Shown: piece after piece, positions 47,012 to 56,303 of the stretch
Numbering within the stretch: position 1 is the stretch's first letter
Layout: each line of letters opens with the position of its first letter
Notes under the pieces: model-generated
Told to the model about the DNA's origin: nothing
What the model saw: the letters and a program-made list of their open reading frames with translations, nothing else
Databases searched by the model: none
Translations under genes and position numbers: made by a program
DNA from: Oscillospiraceae bacterium
GTDB lineage: Bacteria > Bacillota > Clostridia > Oscillospirales > Acutalibacteraceae
Direction of reading: 5' to 3'
Length of the DNA stretch: 64,000 nt
Assembly: GCA_003514385.1 (NCBI GenBank)
Contig: DOQR01000006.1
Coordinates: 62,001-126,000, forward strand

Positions 47012-49237
47012 TTAATATCTCTTTCCGCCGTGGCCGCCTCTGCCGCCGCGGTTATCTCTTCTTCCGCCGTCTCTGCCGCCGCGGTTGTCCCTTCTGGGAG
47101 CTCTGCGGGGCTCATCGGACAGGTCGTTCTCGGGAACAAGTCCCTCGACCTCGATGAGAGCGTCTCTGCGGGAGAGGTTGAGTCTGCCCTGGTCATCTAT
47201 CTCGCGGACCTTGACTATGACCTCGTCGCCGACGGCAACGACATCCTCGACGCGGTCAACGTGCTTGACATCAAGGTGGCTGATGTGGACAAGACCCTCC
47301 TTGCCGGGAGCGATTTCAACAAACGCACCGAAGTCCATCAAGCGGGTAACAACACCCTTGTAGATAGCGCCGACCTCGGGATCGTTGGCTATTGTCTCAA
47401 CCATGTTGAGAGCGCGCTTGGCGTCGTCAATGTCGATAGCGGAGATGAAGACGGTTCCGTCCTCCTCAACGTCGACCTTGCAGTTGCACTCTGCGCAGAT
47501 CTTCTGGATAACCTTGCCCTGCTTGCCGATAACGTCGCCGATCTTCTCGGTGTCGATCTTGGTGGTGAGCATCTTGGGAGCATACTTGGAGAGCTCTTTT
47601 CTGGGCTCGGAGATAACGGGCAGCATGACTTCATCGAGGATGTAGCAGCGTGCCTTGTAGGTCTTGTCAAGAGCCTCGCGGATGATGGCGGGGGTCAGAC
47701 CGTGTATTTTAAGATCCATCTGGATAGCGGTGATACCCTTCTTGGTGCCGCCGACCTTGAAGTCCATGTCGCCGAAGAAGTCCTCAAGGCCCTGGATATC
47801 GACCATGGTCATGAAGCGATCGCCCTCGGTAACAAGTCCGCAGGAGATACCGGCAACGGGAGCCTTTATCGGCACGCCGGCAGCCATAAGCGAAAGGGTC
47901 GAGCCGCAGATGGAAGCCTGCGAAGTCGAGCCGTTGGACGAAAGAACCTCGGAGACGAGGCGCAGGCAGTACGGGAACTCCTCAACGCTCGGGATAACGG
48001 GCAGAAGAGCACGCTCTGCAAGAGCACCGTGGCCGATCTCGCGGCGTCCGGGGCCTCTCGAGGGCTTGGTCTCGCCGACCGAGTACGAGGGGAAGTTGTA
48101 GTGGTGCATATAGCGCTTGGTGTCCTCGCCGTCGATGCCGTCAAGAATCTGAGAATCGCTGACGGGGCCGAGGGTGGTGACGGTCAGAACCTGAGTCTGG
48201 CCTCTGGTGAACATACCCGAGCCGTGAACTCTGTCAAGCAGGTCGATTTCAGCCGCAAGCGGGCGAATCTCATCGATGCCTCTGCCGTCAACGCGCTTGC
48301 CGTCGTCAAGCAGCCAGCGGCGCACGACGAACTTCTGGGTCTTGTAAAGGCAGTCGTCGATCTTCTCTATCTCGTCGGGATAAATCTCGTCGAACTTCTC
48401 ATGAACCTTCTCATAGATGGGCTTGAGGCGCTCGTCACGGATGCGCTTGTCATCGGTGTCAAGAGCAACGCGGATATCGTCGATAGCGAAATCCTTGATA
48501 GCCTCGTACATCTCGGGCGCGGGATCGTTTGATGGGAAGTCGATCTTCTTCTTGCCAACTTCTGCCTGGATTCCCTTTATGAACTCGACGATGCGCTGGT
48601 TCTCCTTGTGGGCGAACATGATGCCGTCGAACATCTCGTCATTGGTGACTTCCTTTGCACCCGCCTCGATCATTGCGACGAGGTCGGAGGTGGAAGCGAC
48701 GGTGACAGCCATGCGGCTGACTTCACGCTGAGCCTCGGTGGGGTTGATGACATACTCGCCGTCGATAAGGCCGACGCTCACGCCGGAGATCGGGCCGTCC
48801 CACGGAATCTCGGAAATGGAGAGCGCGATGGAAACGCCGAGCATAGCGGCGATTTCGGGCTGGCAGTCGGGATCGACCGACATAACGGTAGCCACGACGC
48901 TGACATCATTTCTCATATCCTTGGGGAACAGAGGACGGATGGGTCTGTCGATAACTCTCGATGCAAGAGTTGCCTTCTCGCTCGCTCTGCCCTCACGGCG
49001 CTGGAACGAACCGGGAATCTTGCCAACGGAATAGAGCTTCTCTTCAAAATCAACTGAAAGCGGGAAGAAATCCACGCCCTCTCTCGGCTTTGCAGCCATG
49101 GTTGCGGTGCAGAGCACGTCGGTCTCGCCGTAACGGACGAGGCACGAACCGCCTGCGAGCTGAGCCATCTTGCCGACTTCAACAACGAAGGGTCTGCCGG
49201 CGATCTCAGTTTCAAACTTTTTGAAATCCTCGAACAT
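47012..49237 (-). CDS. pnp: Polyribonucleotide nucleotidyltransferase (PNPase)
   Basis: A 741-residue PNPase, a 3'-5' phosphorolytic exoribonuclease. It has two RNase PH domains (the first with VGKMAQLAGGSCLVRYGETDVL, the second with DLLDRVHGSGMFTRGQTQVL and MTMVDIQGLEDFFGDMDFKV), a KH domain (KIDTEKIGDVIGKQGKVIQ) and an S1 domain (GAIYKGVVTRLMDFGAFVEI). The tail of about 40 residues is rich in RGG/RDG repeats, a plausible RNA-binding extension. It lies downstream of rpsO, the common arrangement. Confidence 0.97.
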   Translation of the reverse strand: MFEDFKKFETEIAGRPFVVEVGKMAQLAGGSCLVRYGETDVLCTATMAAKPREGVDFFPLSVDFEEKLYSVGKIPGSFQRREGRASEKATLASRVIDRPIRPLFPKDMRNDVSVVATVMSVDPDCQPEIAAMLGVSIALSISEIPWDGPISGVSVGLIDGEYVINPTEAQREVSRMAVTVASTSDLVAMIEAGAKEVTNDEMFDGIMFAHKENQRIVEFIKGIQAEVGKKKIDFPSNDPAPEMYEAIKDFAIDDIRVALDTDDKRIRDERLKPIYEKVHEKFDEIYPDEIEKIDDCLYKTQKFVVRRWLLDDGKRVDGRGIDEIRPLAAEIDLLDRVHGSGMFTRGQTQVLTVTTLGPVSDSQILDGIDGEDTKRYMHHYNFPSYSVGETKPSRGPGRREIGHGALAERALLPVIPSVEEFPYCLRLVSEVLSSNGSTSQASICGSTLSLMAAGVPIKAPVAGISCGLVTEGDRFMTMVDIQGLEDFFGDMDFKVGGTKKGITAIQMDLKIHGLTPAIIREALDKTYKARCYILDEVMLPVISEPRKELSKYAPKMLTTKIDTEKIGDVIGKQGKVIQKICAECNCKVDVEEDGTVFISAIDIDDAKRALNMVETIANDPEVGAIYKGVVTRLMDFGAFVEIAPGKEGLVHISHLDVKHVDRVEDVVAVGDEVIVKVREIDDQGRLNLSRRDALIEVEGLVPENDLSDEPRRAPRRDNRGGRDGGRRDNRGGRGGHGGKRY

Positions 49238-49354
49238 AGTTTTACCTCTTTGTATTTATTTCCACAGACCCCCGGACTTAGCAATAAATCCGTTCCCCGG
49301 CTTCCCGGAGCCCCGATTCACTGCTAAAACCGTTGCAGTCTGTCGATTGTGAGT

Positions 49355-49390
49355 TCAGAAAAGCAGGCAGAAATAAACTCCTGCCTGCTC
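49355..49390 (-). terminator. Hairpin between rpsO and pnp
   Basis: On the minus strand AGCAGGCAG and CTGCCTGCT form a stem followed by TTTCTG. It would end part of the rpsO transcripts. Confidence 0.75.
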
Positions 49391-49399
49391 GTCGTGCAA

Positions 49400-49663
49400 T
49401 TATTTACGGATACCGAGTCTGGCAATGATCGCACGGTAGCGCTCAATGTCAACCTTCTGAAGGTATGCCAGGAGATTGCGTCTGTGACCGACCATCTTGA
49501 GAAGGCCGCGGCGCGAATGATGATCCTTCGGATGCTCCTTAAGATGCTCTGTCAGGTCGCGGATTCTCTTGGTGAGAACAGCGATCTGGACTTCCGGAGA
49601 ACCGGTGTCGCCCTCATGGATAGCGTACTCCTGCATAATTGCGGTTTTTTCTGCCTGAGTCAT
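49400..49663 (-). CDS. rpsO: 30S ribosomal protein S15
   Basis: An 87-residue S15 with [22 protein letters not shown] at its start and [24 protein letters not shown] in the middle, the 16S rRNA contact region. It has a consensus promoter (49769-49797), and pnp is 162 bases downstream. Length and sequence are standard. Confidence 0.98.
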   Translation of the reverse strand: MTQAEKTAIMQEYAIHEGDTGSPEVQIAVLTKRIRDLTEHLKEHPKDHHSRRGLLKMVGHRRNLLAYLQKVDIERYRAIIARLGIRK

Positions 49664-49768
49664 TTCTTTTCACCTCATTTTAATATTTGCTCCGAAACCC
49701 AGCAAAAGGCCGGTGAAAACCTCTTTGAGGTTTGATCCATAAGCCGAGTAGCGGACGCATACAATGGT

Positions 49769-49797
49769 ATTATACCAGTAATCAATCGGTTTGTAAA
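49769..49797 (-). promoter_or_regulatory. Promoter of rpsO
   Basis: On the minus strand TTTACA (complement of 49792-49797), a 17-base spacer and TATAAT (complement of 49769-49774). Confidence 0.85.
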
Positions 49798-49907
49798 GAA
49801 TTTTTTGAAGATTTTGCGTTTTCGCCCGGTTTGATATCGGACACCGAAAACCGTTGCCTGACGGGTCGCGGCGTGATATAATTTAGAAAGAACACGGAGG
49901 TGCTTTT

Positions 49908-50852
49908 ATGTCAAGAGGAATTGACGGAACTTTTTTTGAAATTCACCATCACAACACGGCGGAGGGCAAATACTGGAACCCCGCTCTCGACTCCTTTACC
50001 GCCGAAAACTGGCGCGAAAAAGTTCGCGAGATAGCGGCGCTCAAAATGGAGTACATAGTCGTTATGGCTACTGCGCTCTATGACCGCTGCTATTTCGAGT
50101 CGTCCGTTTTTCCTTTGGCGGATATTCCCTGCGCCGACCCTATCGAGGCGGTGCTCGACGAGGCGGACAAATGCGGCATAAAGGTTTTCCTCGGCAACGG
50201 CTTTTACGGCGACTGGACGAAGCCAGGAGTCAACATAACTTCCGGCGAGGTCATTGACCGGTCTTTCAAGGCGATGGACGAGCTGACCGAAAAATACGTG
50301 CATCACAGCAGCTTCTACGGCTGGTACTTCCCGGACGAAACTTGTATAATCCTGCGCTTTTCGGGGAATTTCATGAAATATGTCAATCTCTGCTCCGCCC
50401 GCTGCCATGAAATTACGCCGGACAAAAAAACGCTCATCGCGCCCTACGGCACGAATCTTACGCTCACGAATTCAAAATATATCGACGCGCTCGCCTCGCT
50501 CGATGTCGATTTCATTGCGTATCAGGACGAAATCGGGGTCAAGAAGACGCGCGTGTGGCAGAGCGAGAGAATATTTGAGCGCCTCAAAAAAGCCCATGAT
50601 AAAGCCGGACGCGCCGCGCTCTGGGCTGATATCGAGCTGTTCAAATTCGAGGGCATGGTGTATAAAAGCGCATTGCTCCCCGCCGATTTCAAACGAATCG
50701 AGCGGCAGATAGCAAACGTAGCGCCGTATGCGGACAAGATAATCGGATATCAATATATCGGGCTGATGAACCCCGATAATTCCGGCTCGTTCGCCGGGCA
50801 CGAGAGCTCTGCGAAGCTTTACAGGCAGTATGCGGAATATCTGAATAAATAA
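49908..50852 (+). CDS. DUF4434-like TIM-barrel protein
   Basis: A 314-residue protein resembling DUF4434, a glycosidase-like (beta/alpha)8 family. Blocks include GTFFEIHHHNTAEGKYW, REIAALKMEYIVVMATALYD, GIKVFLGNGFYGDW, HSSFYGWYFPDETCI and DFIAYQDEIGVKK; the acidic residues at the ends of strands are suited to hydrolysis, but a catalytic pair cannot be fixed. No signal peptide is visible, so it may be cytosolic. GGAGG lies upstream of the ATG. The next gene is an esterase 72 bases downstream. Confidence 0.7.
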   Translation: MSRGIDGTFFEIHHHNTAEGKYWNPALDSFTAENWREKVREIAALKMEYIVVMATALYDRCYFESSVFPLADIPCADPIEAVLDEADKCGIKVFLGNGFYGDWTKPGVNITSGEVIDRSFKAMDELTEKYVHHSSFYGWYFPDETCIILRFSGNFMKYVNLCSARCHEITPDKKTLIAPYGTNLTLTNSKYIDALASLDVDFIAYQDEIGVKKTRVWQSERIFERLKKAHDKAGRAALWADIELFKFEGMVYKSALLPADFKRIERQIANVAPYADKIIGYQYIGLMNPDNSGSFAGHESSAKLYRQYAEYLNK

Positions 50853-50924
50853 GCGCGCCGTATGAACGCGCATTTCGAATATGAAAACGCCTATATGCGG
50901 TGAATTTATTTTAACGGTGATTTT

Positions 50925-51932
50925 ATGAGCGACTTGAGATTCCGCTGTCTTGTTGACAACGATTTCTGCGATATTGCTCCTTTCGAGCCCTATATTGAAA
51001 AAGGCTCGTCGGATATGGGCTTGGTTCTAATAGCTTTCGACGAAAGCGAGCTTGATACAGTCAAAAGCCTTTTAAATGAAACTCAGCTCGAGGGCAGCGA
51101 CGGATATTTATATACACTGTCGCAAGGCTCCGTCGAGAAAAAAGGCAAAATGCCTCATTCTGTTATGAAGGCATACAGATACTATAAGCGCTATAAGAAA
51201 AAGCAAAACAGGGCAGCCACAAATATTGAGAAAAAACTCAGCCGCAGCGGCGACGGCATAAAGAAAGTATCTGGCGGAAGATTTTCGACCTATAAATACA
51301 CCGACCGAGAGAATAAAATATGCTTTCCTTTCAGGCTTCGTGCAAGCAAAAATAAAAACGATCCGTTATTCGTTCTCTTACACGGCGCGGGCGCAATGGG
51401 CAGTGATAATTTTAAACAGCTGTTTGACAACATACCGTTGTACAAGCAATTATTAAAAACAGATTGCAATATTCTTTTGCCGCAGGCACCTTTCGGCTCA
51501 AACAGAGGCGAAGCGATGCAGAATTATATAAAATCGATAAAGAAGCTTACCGATGAGTTGCCTGCAGATTTCGACAGAAAGCGCATATATATCATCGGCA
51601 CTTCCTTCGGCGGCTGCTGCGTCTGGCAGCTTGTCTATCTTTTTCCCGAATATTTTGCGGCGGCAGTGCCCGTGATGGGCGGCCTGTGCCCGGATCGCCG
51701 CTACGAAAAATATGACATTCAGCGATTAGTCAAAACGCCGATCTGGGCGGCGCATTCGTCGGACGACACAAATGTAAAAATAGACAGCGACGATTACTAC
51801 GCCGCCGAACTCAAAAAACTCGGAGCAGACATAAAATACACCCGCTGGGACAAGTATGGGCATACAATGTCCGGCAAATTCTACAGAACAGAAAAGTGGG
51901 CAGAATGGTGTCTGAGTAAGAAATTGAGATAG
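50925..51932 (+). CDS. Alpha/beta-hydrolase esterase
   Basis: A 335-residue protein. Residues about 1-120 are of unknown type, with a lysine-rich middle. The rest is an alpha/beta hydrolase: LFVLLHGAGAMGSDNFKQLF (oxyanion strand), RIYIIGTSFGGCCVWQLVY with the nucleophile serine, AAHSSDDTNVKID for the acid, and DKYGHTMSG for the histidine. This resembles prolyl-oligopeptidase-like or feruloyl-type esterases. It lacks a signal peptide, so it is probably cytosolic. The substrate is unknown. Confidence 0.8.
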   Translation: MSDLRFRCLVDNDFCDIAPFEPYIEKGSSDMGLVLIAFDESELDTVKSLLNETQLEGSDGYLYTLSQGSVEKKGKMPHSVMKAYRYYKRYKKKQNRAATNIEKKLSRSGDGIKKVSGGRFSTYKYTDRENKICFPFRLRASKNKNDPLFVLLHGAGAMGSDNFKQLFDNIPLYKQLLKTDCNILLPQAPFGSNRGEAMQNYIKSIKKLTDELPADFDRKRIYIIGTSFGGCCVWQLVYLFPEYFAAAVPVMGGLCPDRRYEKYDIQRLVKTPIWAAHSSDDTNVKIDSDDYYAAELKKLGADIKYTRWDKYGHTMSGKFYRTEKWAEWCLSKKLR

Positions 51933-51935
51933 TCG

Positions 51936-51985
51936 GATTGGGATTCTGCGACAAAATCCAATTTATATACCCACCCCACAAATAA
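51936..51985. repeat. Second copy of the small inverted-repeat family
   Basis: ATTGGGATT and AAATCCAAT form a short stem, followed by TATATACCCACCCCACAAAT. The complement matches the left part of the element at 22028-22060. It lies in the 3' gap of the esterase gene. Confidence 0.45.
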
Positions 51986-51991
51986 ATTATA

Positions 51992-52034
51992 AACCGAGCC
52001 GCAACAGATTGAACTGCTGCGGCTCGGTTATTTT
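51992..52034. terminator. Bidirectional terminator
   Basis: AACCGAGCCGCA and TGCGGCTCGGTT form a strong hairpin with T-rich flank; it serves the convergent esterase and the gene at 52058. Confidence 0.9.
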
Positions 52035-52057
52035 ATCCGTTCTTTTTCAAATAATTT

Positions 52058-54235
52058 TTACTGCGTTCTGAGTATCTCCTCGAGCTCGTCGGCGGTGATA
52101 TCACCGCCCGCGCTCTCCTCTTTGAGCAGACCGTTGTAGCGGCCTATCCAATAGGGCATAATGAGATTGTATGAGCCGTTGACGCCGATGCTATTGTCCC
52201 ATCTACCCTGGCGGGCATGGAAGAAATCAGTACCCGTGCCGCCGCGCTCATCCATTGCAACGGCATAGGGTATCGGCTTCTCGGTGTTTTTATACCAGAG
52301 CATGCCGTCCTCTTCGCGGGCATCGAGGCGTGTGGTGTTGTCGATAAATATCTCGCGGGAGCTGACGGGATAGCGCGAAGCCTGCCATGCAAGAACATCT
52401 TTGCAGGATCTGCCGAATGCGTCATATTTCTCCTCGTCGGGGTACATCAGCTGATAGACGAGCGACCATTCTATATCGCGCCCGTATTTTTCGAGCCTCC
52501 ACCAGCAGTCCGCGCCGCGCCTGAACTTTTCGAGCAGTATCGGATCATCCTCGAGCTGCGACATGGTGTAATAGACTATCGCCGCCATGCGCGTGTCGGA
52601 ATAATTCATCGTCTTGACGACCATCGGGAACAGCGTCTCGGAGTCAAGCTCCTCGTTGTGCAGAAATTCTTTTATCTTGTTTTCATATCGCTCGTAGTGC
52701 TCGCAGGCGAGGTCGGCGTAACGATAGGGCTCTTCGAGCGCGAGCTTGCGGTATTCTTTATCCCAGCGCTCGTTGCCTGTGACATGATGCGCTACTTTAA
52801 ACAGCTGGAGCAGGATCATCGTGCCGAGCGGTCCGTCCTCGTAGCCCTCGCAGTCGCGGTTGAGATAATATTCCCTCGTCATGCGCGCCCATGAGGTCGG
52901 CTGACCGCCTGCGTCCGTATGGGCATAGTCGTTGTCCGCGAAGTGGCGGGCGTGGCGCTCGGCTATCGTCGCGATTATCTCGCGGAGCTCCGGGTCGTCC
53001 TCGCCGAGTATGTCATAGGCGAGCTGCCATATCGCATAGTGTCCGGTAAGCTCATCGTTCGAGGTGTCGCATTTATAGACTATATCGTCGTCGCCCCAGT
53101 GCTTGCCGGTCGCGGGGTCAACCTCGTCCGCATAGAGGCGGCGCAGGCGCTCGGGTATTTCGAGCGAGCTGTCAACGGTAAGCAGTCCGGGCAGATCATC
53201 GCCCTTGTCGCTGCTCGTGGGCACGCGCACGCTGACAAGCTTTCCGTCGGGGTCATAGACTTTTTTGAAGAAAACGCCGTCATGGAACGGTATCGGGTCG
53301 TTGACGGGATCGGTGACATGATAAGAGCGCGCTATATAGCCCTCGACATTGCGGAAAACTATCTCCGGCACCGCGTCGCGCTCCGCCCAGTCGTCTTCAT
53401 CGACGGGACCGAGCTCGGCATGGATAAAGCCTGCGGGTCCGACATCGGGAATGTTCAATTTTCCCTCTCTGCCGCGCTTGAGGTAACCCTTTGAGGCGCG
53501 GTTTGTGCCGGGCTCGTTGTAGCGGACGAACGCCGCGACCTTGCCCTTCCACGAGGGTATGTATTCGAGCAGGAGCACAGCCTCCGTCCAGCGGGTCGCA
53601 ACTTTGCGCGCGTGCTCGACCTGCTCGGGAGTATATTTCGGGTCATTCTTCATCACGCCGTAGCGGCAGATGTCGCCCATCGCGACGAGGGCAGTCCAGA
53701 GTCCGTCGTTGTCGGACTCATGGGGCTCCCAGCGGTTTCTCTCGGCGCTCCAATCAGTGCCGCTGAGCATTCCGCGGCGCTGAACTATCCTCTCGTCCAT
53801 GGCAGAATGAAGATTCGCCTTGTGCTCGACCGAAAGCATACGCATTTCAATATGCGAAACGCCGGTTTCGGTCAGCACCCACACGCCGTCTTTGCCGTCA
53901 GGCTCAACAGCTTTGACTTTATTATCAAACATGCAGGCGTCGGCTCTGAAGCACTGCACGCGGTCGAGCTCATCCTTTTCGCTCTCGTCCACGCGCCAAA
54001 GTCCCTCATTCGTGCCTATCCAAAAAACATTCTTGCCGTCAACGCAAAAGCAAGTTACATCGCCGGAAGCTATAAACTCCGGCAGGCGTTTCTTTTCATT
54101 TTCGCCGAGTTCTTTTTTCGCCAGAGCCTCGAGTTCTGCCGCCTTTTCGGGTCTCTCTTCTTTTTTGTACCGCATCGCAACGCGCATCAGGCGCGCCGAA
54201 AGCGAAGCCGGTTTTCCGTGGTAATCGTGTTTCAT
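52058..54235 (-). CDS. Large unassigned protein: propeller repeats plus helical toroid-like domain
   Basis: A 725-residue protein starting at ATG 54235 with AGGAGGG upstream; a frame to 54265 exists but lacks such a site. Residues about 60-145 contain two-component-regulator-type propeller repeats (NVFWIGTNEGLWRVD, DGVWVLTETGVSHIE). The larger rest, rich in W, Y and acidic residues (DNDGLWTALVAMGDICRYGV, LTGHYAIWQLAYDIL, GPLGTMILLQLFKVAHHVTG), has the look of an alpha/alpha toroid as in glycosidases or lyases. No signal peptide is seen. A carbohydrate-active role is only an inference. Confidence 0.6.
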   Translation of the reverse strand: MKHDYHGKPASLSARLMRVAMRYKKEERPEKAAELEALAKKELGENEKKRLPEFIASGDVTCFCVDGKNVFWIGTNEGLWRVDESEKDELDRVQCFRADACMFDNKVKAVEPDGKDGVWVLTETGVSHIEMRMLSVEHKANLHSAMDERIVQRRGMLSGTDWSAERNRWEPHESDNDGLWTALVAMGDICRYGVMKNDPKYTPEQVEHARKVATRWTEAVLLLEYIPSWKGKVAAFVRYNEPGTNRASKGYLKRGREGKLNIPDVGPAGFIHAELGPVDEDDWAERDAVPEIVFRNVEGYIARSYHVTDPVNDPIPFHDGVFFKKVYDPDGKLVSVRVPTSSDKGDDLPGLLTVDSSLEIPERLRRLYADEVDPATGKHWGDDDIVYKCDTSNDELTGHYAIWQLAYDILGEDDPELREIIATIAERHARHFADNDYAHTDAGGQPTSWARMTREYYLNRDCEGYEDGPLGTMILLQLFKVAHHVTGNERWDKEYRKLALEEPYRYADLACEHYERYENKIKEFLHNEELDSETLFPMVVKTMNYSDTRMAAIVYYTMSQLEDDPILLEKFRRGADCWWRLEKYGRDIEWSLVYQLMYPDEEKYDAFGRSCKDVLAWQASRYPVSSREIFIDNTTRLDAREEDGMLWYKNTEKPIPYAVAMDERGGTGTDFFHARQGRWDNSIGVNGSYNLIMPYWIGRYNGLLKEESAGGDITADELEEILRTQ

Positions 54236-54327
54236 CGGCGTCCCTCCTGAGATAAATTTACACATTATATATTATATCAGAGGTCAGCCCTCGGAGTAAA
54301 GCTTTTTTCCGATTCTCCGCAAAAGTA

Positions 54328-54897
54328 TCAATCCCAGAGCCATTTGGAAAAATACGTGTTTTGATAATAAATGACTCTCTCTGTCCTCTCCCCGTCAGAA
54401 AAAATATGCTGCGAGCCGAACTGCTCGACTTCGCTGAAGCCGCGATTTTTCATATATTCCGTGAACAGCTCGTAGTCCGGTCGGGCGACAACTACTCTCG
54501 GCGTGCGTTGTATCTCAACATATTCCCTGTCGGCAGCCGTCACCTGCACAAATCCGTTGGCGGCAGCAAAAAAATTCGCCGTGCCGAATTTTGCGAACGA
54601 TATCAGACTGCCGCCGAGCAAAAAGGTGAGCAACAGAACCACCGCAAATGCGGATATCACAATATGTCTTTTCCTGTTAATCTTCCCTGCAAAAGCTTTG
54701 AGCCGCTTTTCGTCATCATTTTCCGTATCCGAAACGGCAGACTCAATAACATCGGTGACTTTCTGCTTTTCGAGCTCCGCGCGGCACTCAGCGCACCCGA
54801 TAAGATGCTCTTCAACGAAAGATTCCGTGTCCGCGCTCACCATTTTATCAGCATACAGCGGCAGAATATCGCGAATGATATTGCACTCATTTCTCAT
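54328..54897 (-). CDS. Zinc-finger anti-sigma factor
   Basis: A 189-residue anti-sigma factor. The N-terminal zinc finger has C at about 5, H at 31 and C-x2-C at about 35-38 (FVEEHLIGCAECRAEL), then a membrane helix (about 77-98, VISAFAVVLLLTFLLGG) and an extracytoplasmic part. It overlaps the end of the sigma factor gene by 11 bases. It probably holds its sigma factor inactive until an envelope signal arrives. Confidence 0.85.
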   Translation of the reverse strand: MRNECNIIRDILPLYADKMVSADTESFVEEHLIGCAECRAELEKQKVTDVIESAVSDTENDDEKRLKAFAGKINRKRHIVISAFAVVLLLTFLLGGSLISFAKFGTANFFAAANGFVQVTAADREYVEIQRTPRVVVARPDYELFTEYMKNRGFSEVEQFGSQHIFSDGERTERVIYYQNTYFSKWLWD

Positions 54898-55390
54898 TTT
54901 CGTTCTCCTCCAATCCTGTTCTTATCATGCTACGCGCCCGATGATAAGTGACACACGCCCAGTTTTCGGTTTTGCCGAACAGCTCGCCTATCTGCTTATA
55001 GCTGAGCTGCGCAAATACGCGCCACATAAACACCTCTCTGTACGGGTCGGGAATAGAGCGCAGGATTTTCCGCGCCCTCATTGCCTCATCGCGCTTCAAT
55101 ATCTGCTCTTCGGCGTTTCCTTCAAAGGCAGGCAGATTGAAGAGAACGGAATCATCGACGCTATCCGTCCGAGCGGATTTTTTGAGATAAGTATAATAGC
55201 AGTTTTTTGCTATCTGACACAGCCAAACGCGGATGTCGCACTCGTCGCGAAAGCCTTTTATCGAACGCATGGCCTTATAGAAAGCTTCGCTCGTGATATC
55301 TTCGGCTATATCCTCGCTGCCCGAGAGTCGTTTGATATAAAGAAACACATCGTCGAAATAATCGCGGTATATTTTTTCAAACTCCGTCAC
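54887..55390 (-). CDS. ECF-type RNA polymerase sigma factor
   Basis: A 167-residue ECF sigma factor with region 2 (DYFDDVFLYIKRLSGSEDIA, AEDITSEAFYKAMRSI) and region 4 (PDPYREVFMWRVFAQLSYKQI, FGKTENWACVTYHRARSMI). GTG 55390 is preferred because AGGAGG lies seven bases upstream. It is translated just before its anti-sigma factor. The genes it controls cannot be read from this window. Confidence 0.9.
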   Translation of the reverse strand: MTEFEKIYRDYFDDVFLYIKRLSGSEDIAEDITSEAFYKAMRSIKGFRDECDIRVWLCQIAKNCYYTYLKKSARTDSVDDSVLFNLPAFEGNAEEQILKRDEAMRARKILRSIPDPYREVFMWRVFAQLSYKQIGELFGKTENWACVTYHRARSMIRTGLEENENEK

Positions 55391-55448
55391 TCTGCCGCCT
55401 CCTTTCATATATAAGACTGCGCTAAACTCAAAATCTTACAAAATTTTT

Positions 55449-55486
55449 AAAGCGGCAATTAAATTTTTAACCGCCGCTTTTGCTTT
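55449..55486. terminator. Hairpin between the PAQR-type gene and the sigma operon
   Basis: AAAGCGGC and GCCGCTTT pair, with T-rich sequence on both sides. Confidence 0.7.
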
Positions 55487-55504
55487 TATTTGAAATTTAA
55501 ATAA

Positions 55505-56179
55505 TCACGCGGCCGCGAATATATATTCGTATATCACATACGCGTGTATCATGCTGCCCGCAATCATGAACATATGAAACGGCACATGGAACCACGGGTG
55601 TTTTCTGCCTACGGCGCAGAATATCGAGCCGAAGAGATAAACCACGCACCCAAGCACGAGAAGCAACAGCGCATGGACATTTATCTCATCGATAACCGCA
55701 AGCGAACATGAGAGCATCACCGCGCCGGCGATTATATACACCGCGACGCACGCGGCTTTCGTCTTCTGGAAAAAGAAAAGCTTCGCGACGAGCCCGAATA
55801 TCACGCTCCCCCAGCCGAGCAGGAGCACGGCGGCGCAGCAGAATTTGTTGTGATTATAGAGCGTAATGAGCGCGCACGGGGTCGCAGTGCCGGCGAGCAA
55901 AATCGGTATAACGGAGTGATCGACAAGACGGGCTGTCCGCTTCGCTTCGCCCTGCGGCAAGCCGTGATAGACTGCCGACGAGCCGTAGAGCAAAATAATC
56001 GAAAGTCCGTAGACTACGGCCGCTGCCATATATCTCGCGCTGCTAAAAGGCGCTGCCTTTTTGATCAGCAGAATGAGCACCGCCGCGCCGAGCACTGCGC
56101 CGAGCGCGTGAGTGACGCAGTTGAGCGCATCCTGCGCCTTTGTGTATTCTATAAGCTCCACGCTGTCTTTGTTTTTCAT
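55505..56179 (-). CDS. Hemolysin III / PAQR-family membrane protein
   Basis: A 224-residue protein with seven hydrophobic segments and the PAQR/YqfA marks NCVTHALGAVLGA, SSAVYHGLPQGEAKR, VDHSVIPILLAGTATP and PWFHVPFHMFMIAGSMIHA; the conserved serine, histidines and aspartate form a metal site. The family is called hemolysin III but in bacteria (TrhA) is linked to membrane energetics and lipid homeostasis. It has its own promoter and stands alone. Confidence 0.9.
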   Translation of the reverse strand: MKNKDSVELIEYTKAQDALNCVTHALGAVLGAAVLILLIKKAAPFSSARYMAAAVVYGLSIILLYGSSAVYHGLPQGEAKRTARLVDHSVIPILLAGTATPCALITLYNHNKFCCAAVLLLGWGSVIFGLVAKLFFFQKTKAACVAVYIIAGAVMLSCSLAVIDEINVHALLLLVLGCVVYLFGSIFCAVGRKHPWFHVPFHMFMIAGSMIHAYVIYEYIFAAA

Positions 56180-56208
56180 GTTCAGACCTCCGAAGCACTG
56201 ATAGATAA

Positions 56209-56238
56209 AGTTTACTCTCTATAGCATGATAAAGTCAA
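56209..56238 (-). promoter_or_regulatory. Promoter of the PAQR-family gene
   Basis: On the minus strand TTGACT (complement of 56233-56238), an 18-base spacer and TAAACT (complement of 56209-56214). Confidence 0.75.
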
Positions 56239-56252
56239 CAGGGTTTTTAGCG

Positions 56253-56290
56253 CAAAAAATTATCCGCCGCACAAATTGCAGCGGATAATT
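56253..56290 (-). terminator. Terminator of the GH3 gene
   Basis: On the minus strand AATTATCCGC and GCGGATAATT form a hairpin followed by TTTT. Confidence 0.88.
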
Positions 56291-56303
56291 GAATTTTAGT
56301 CTA

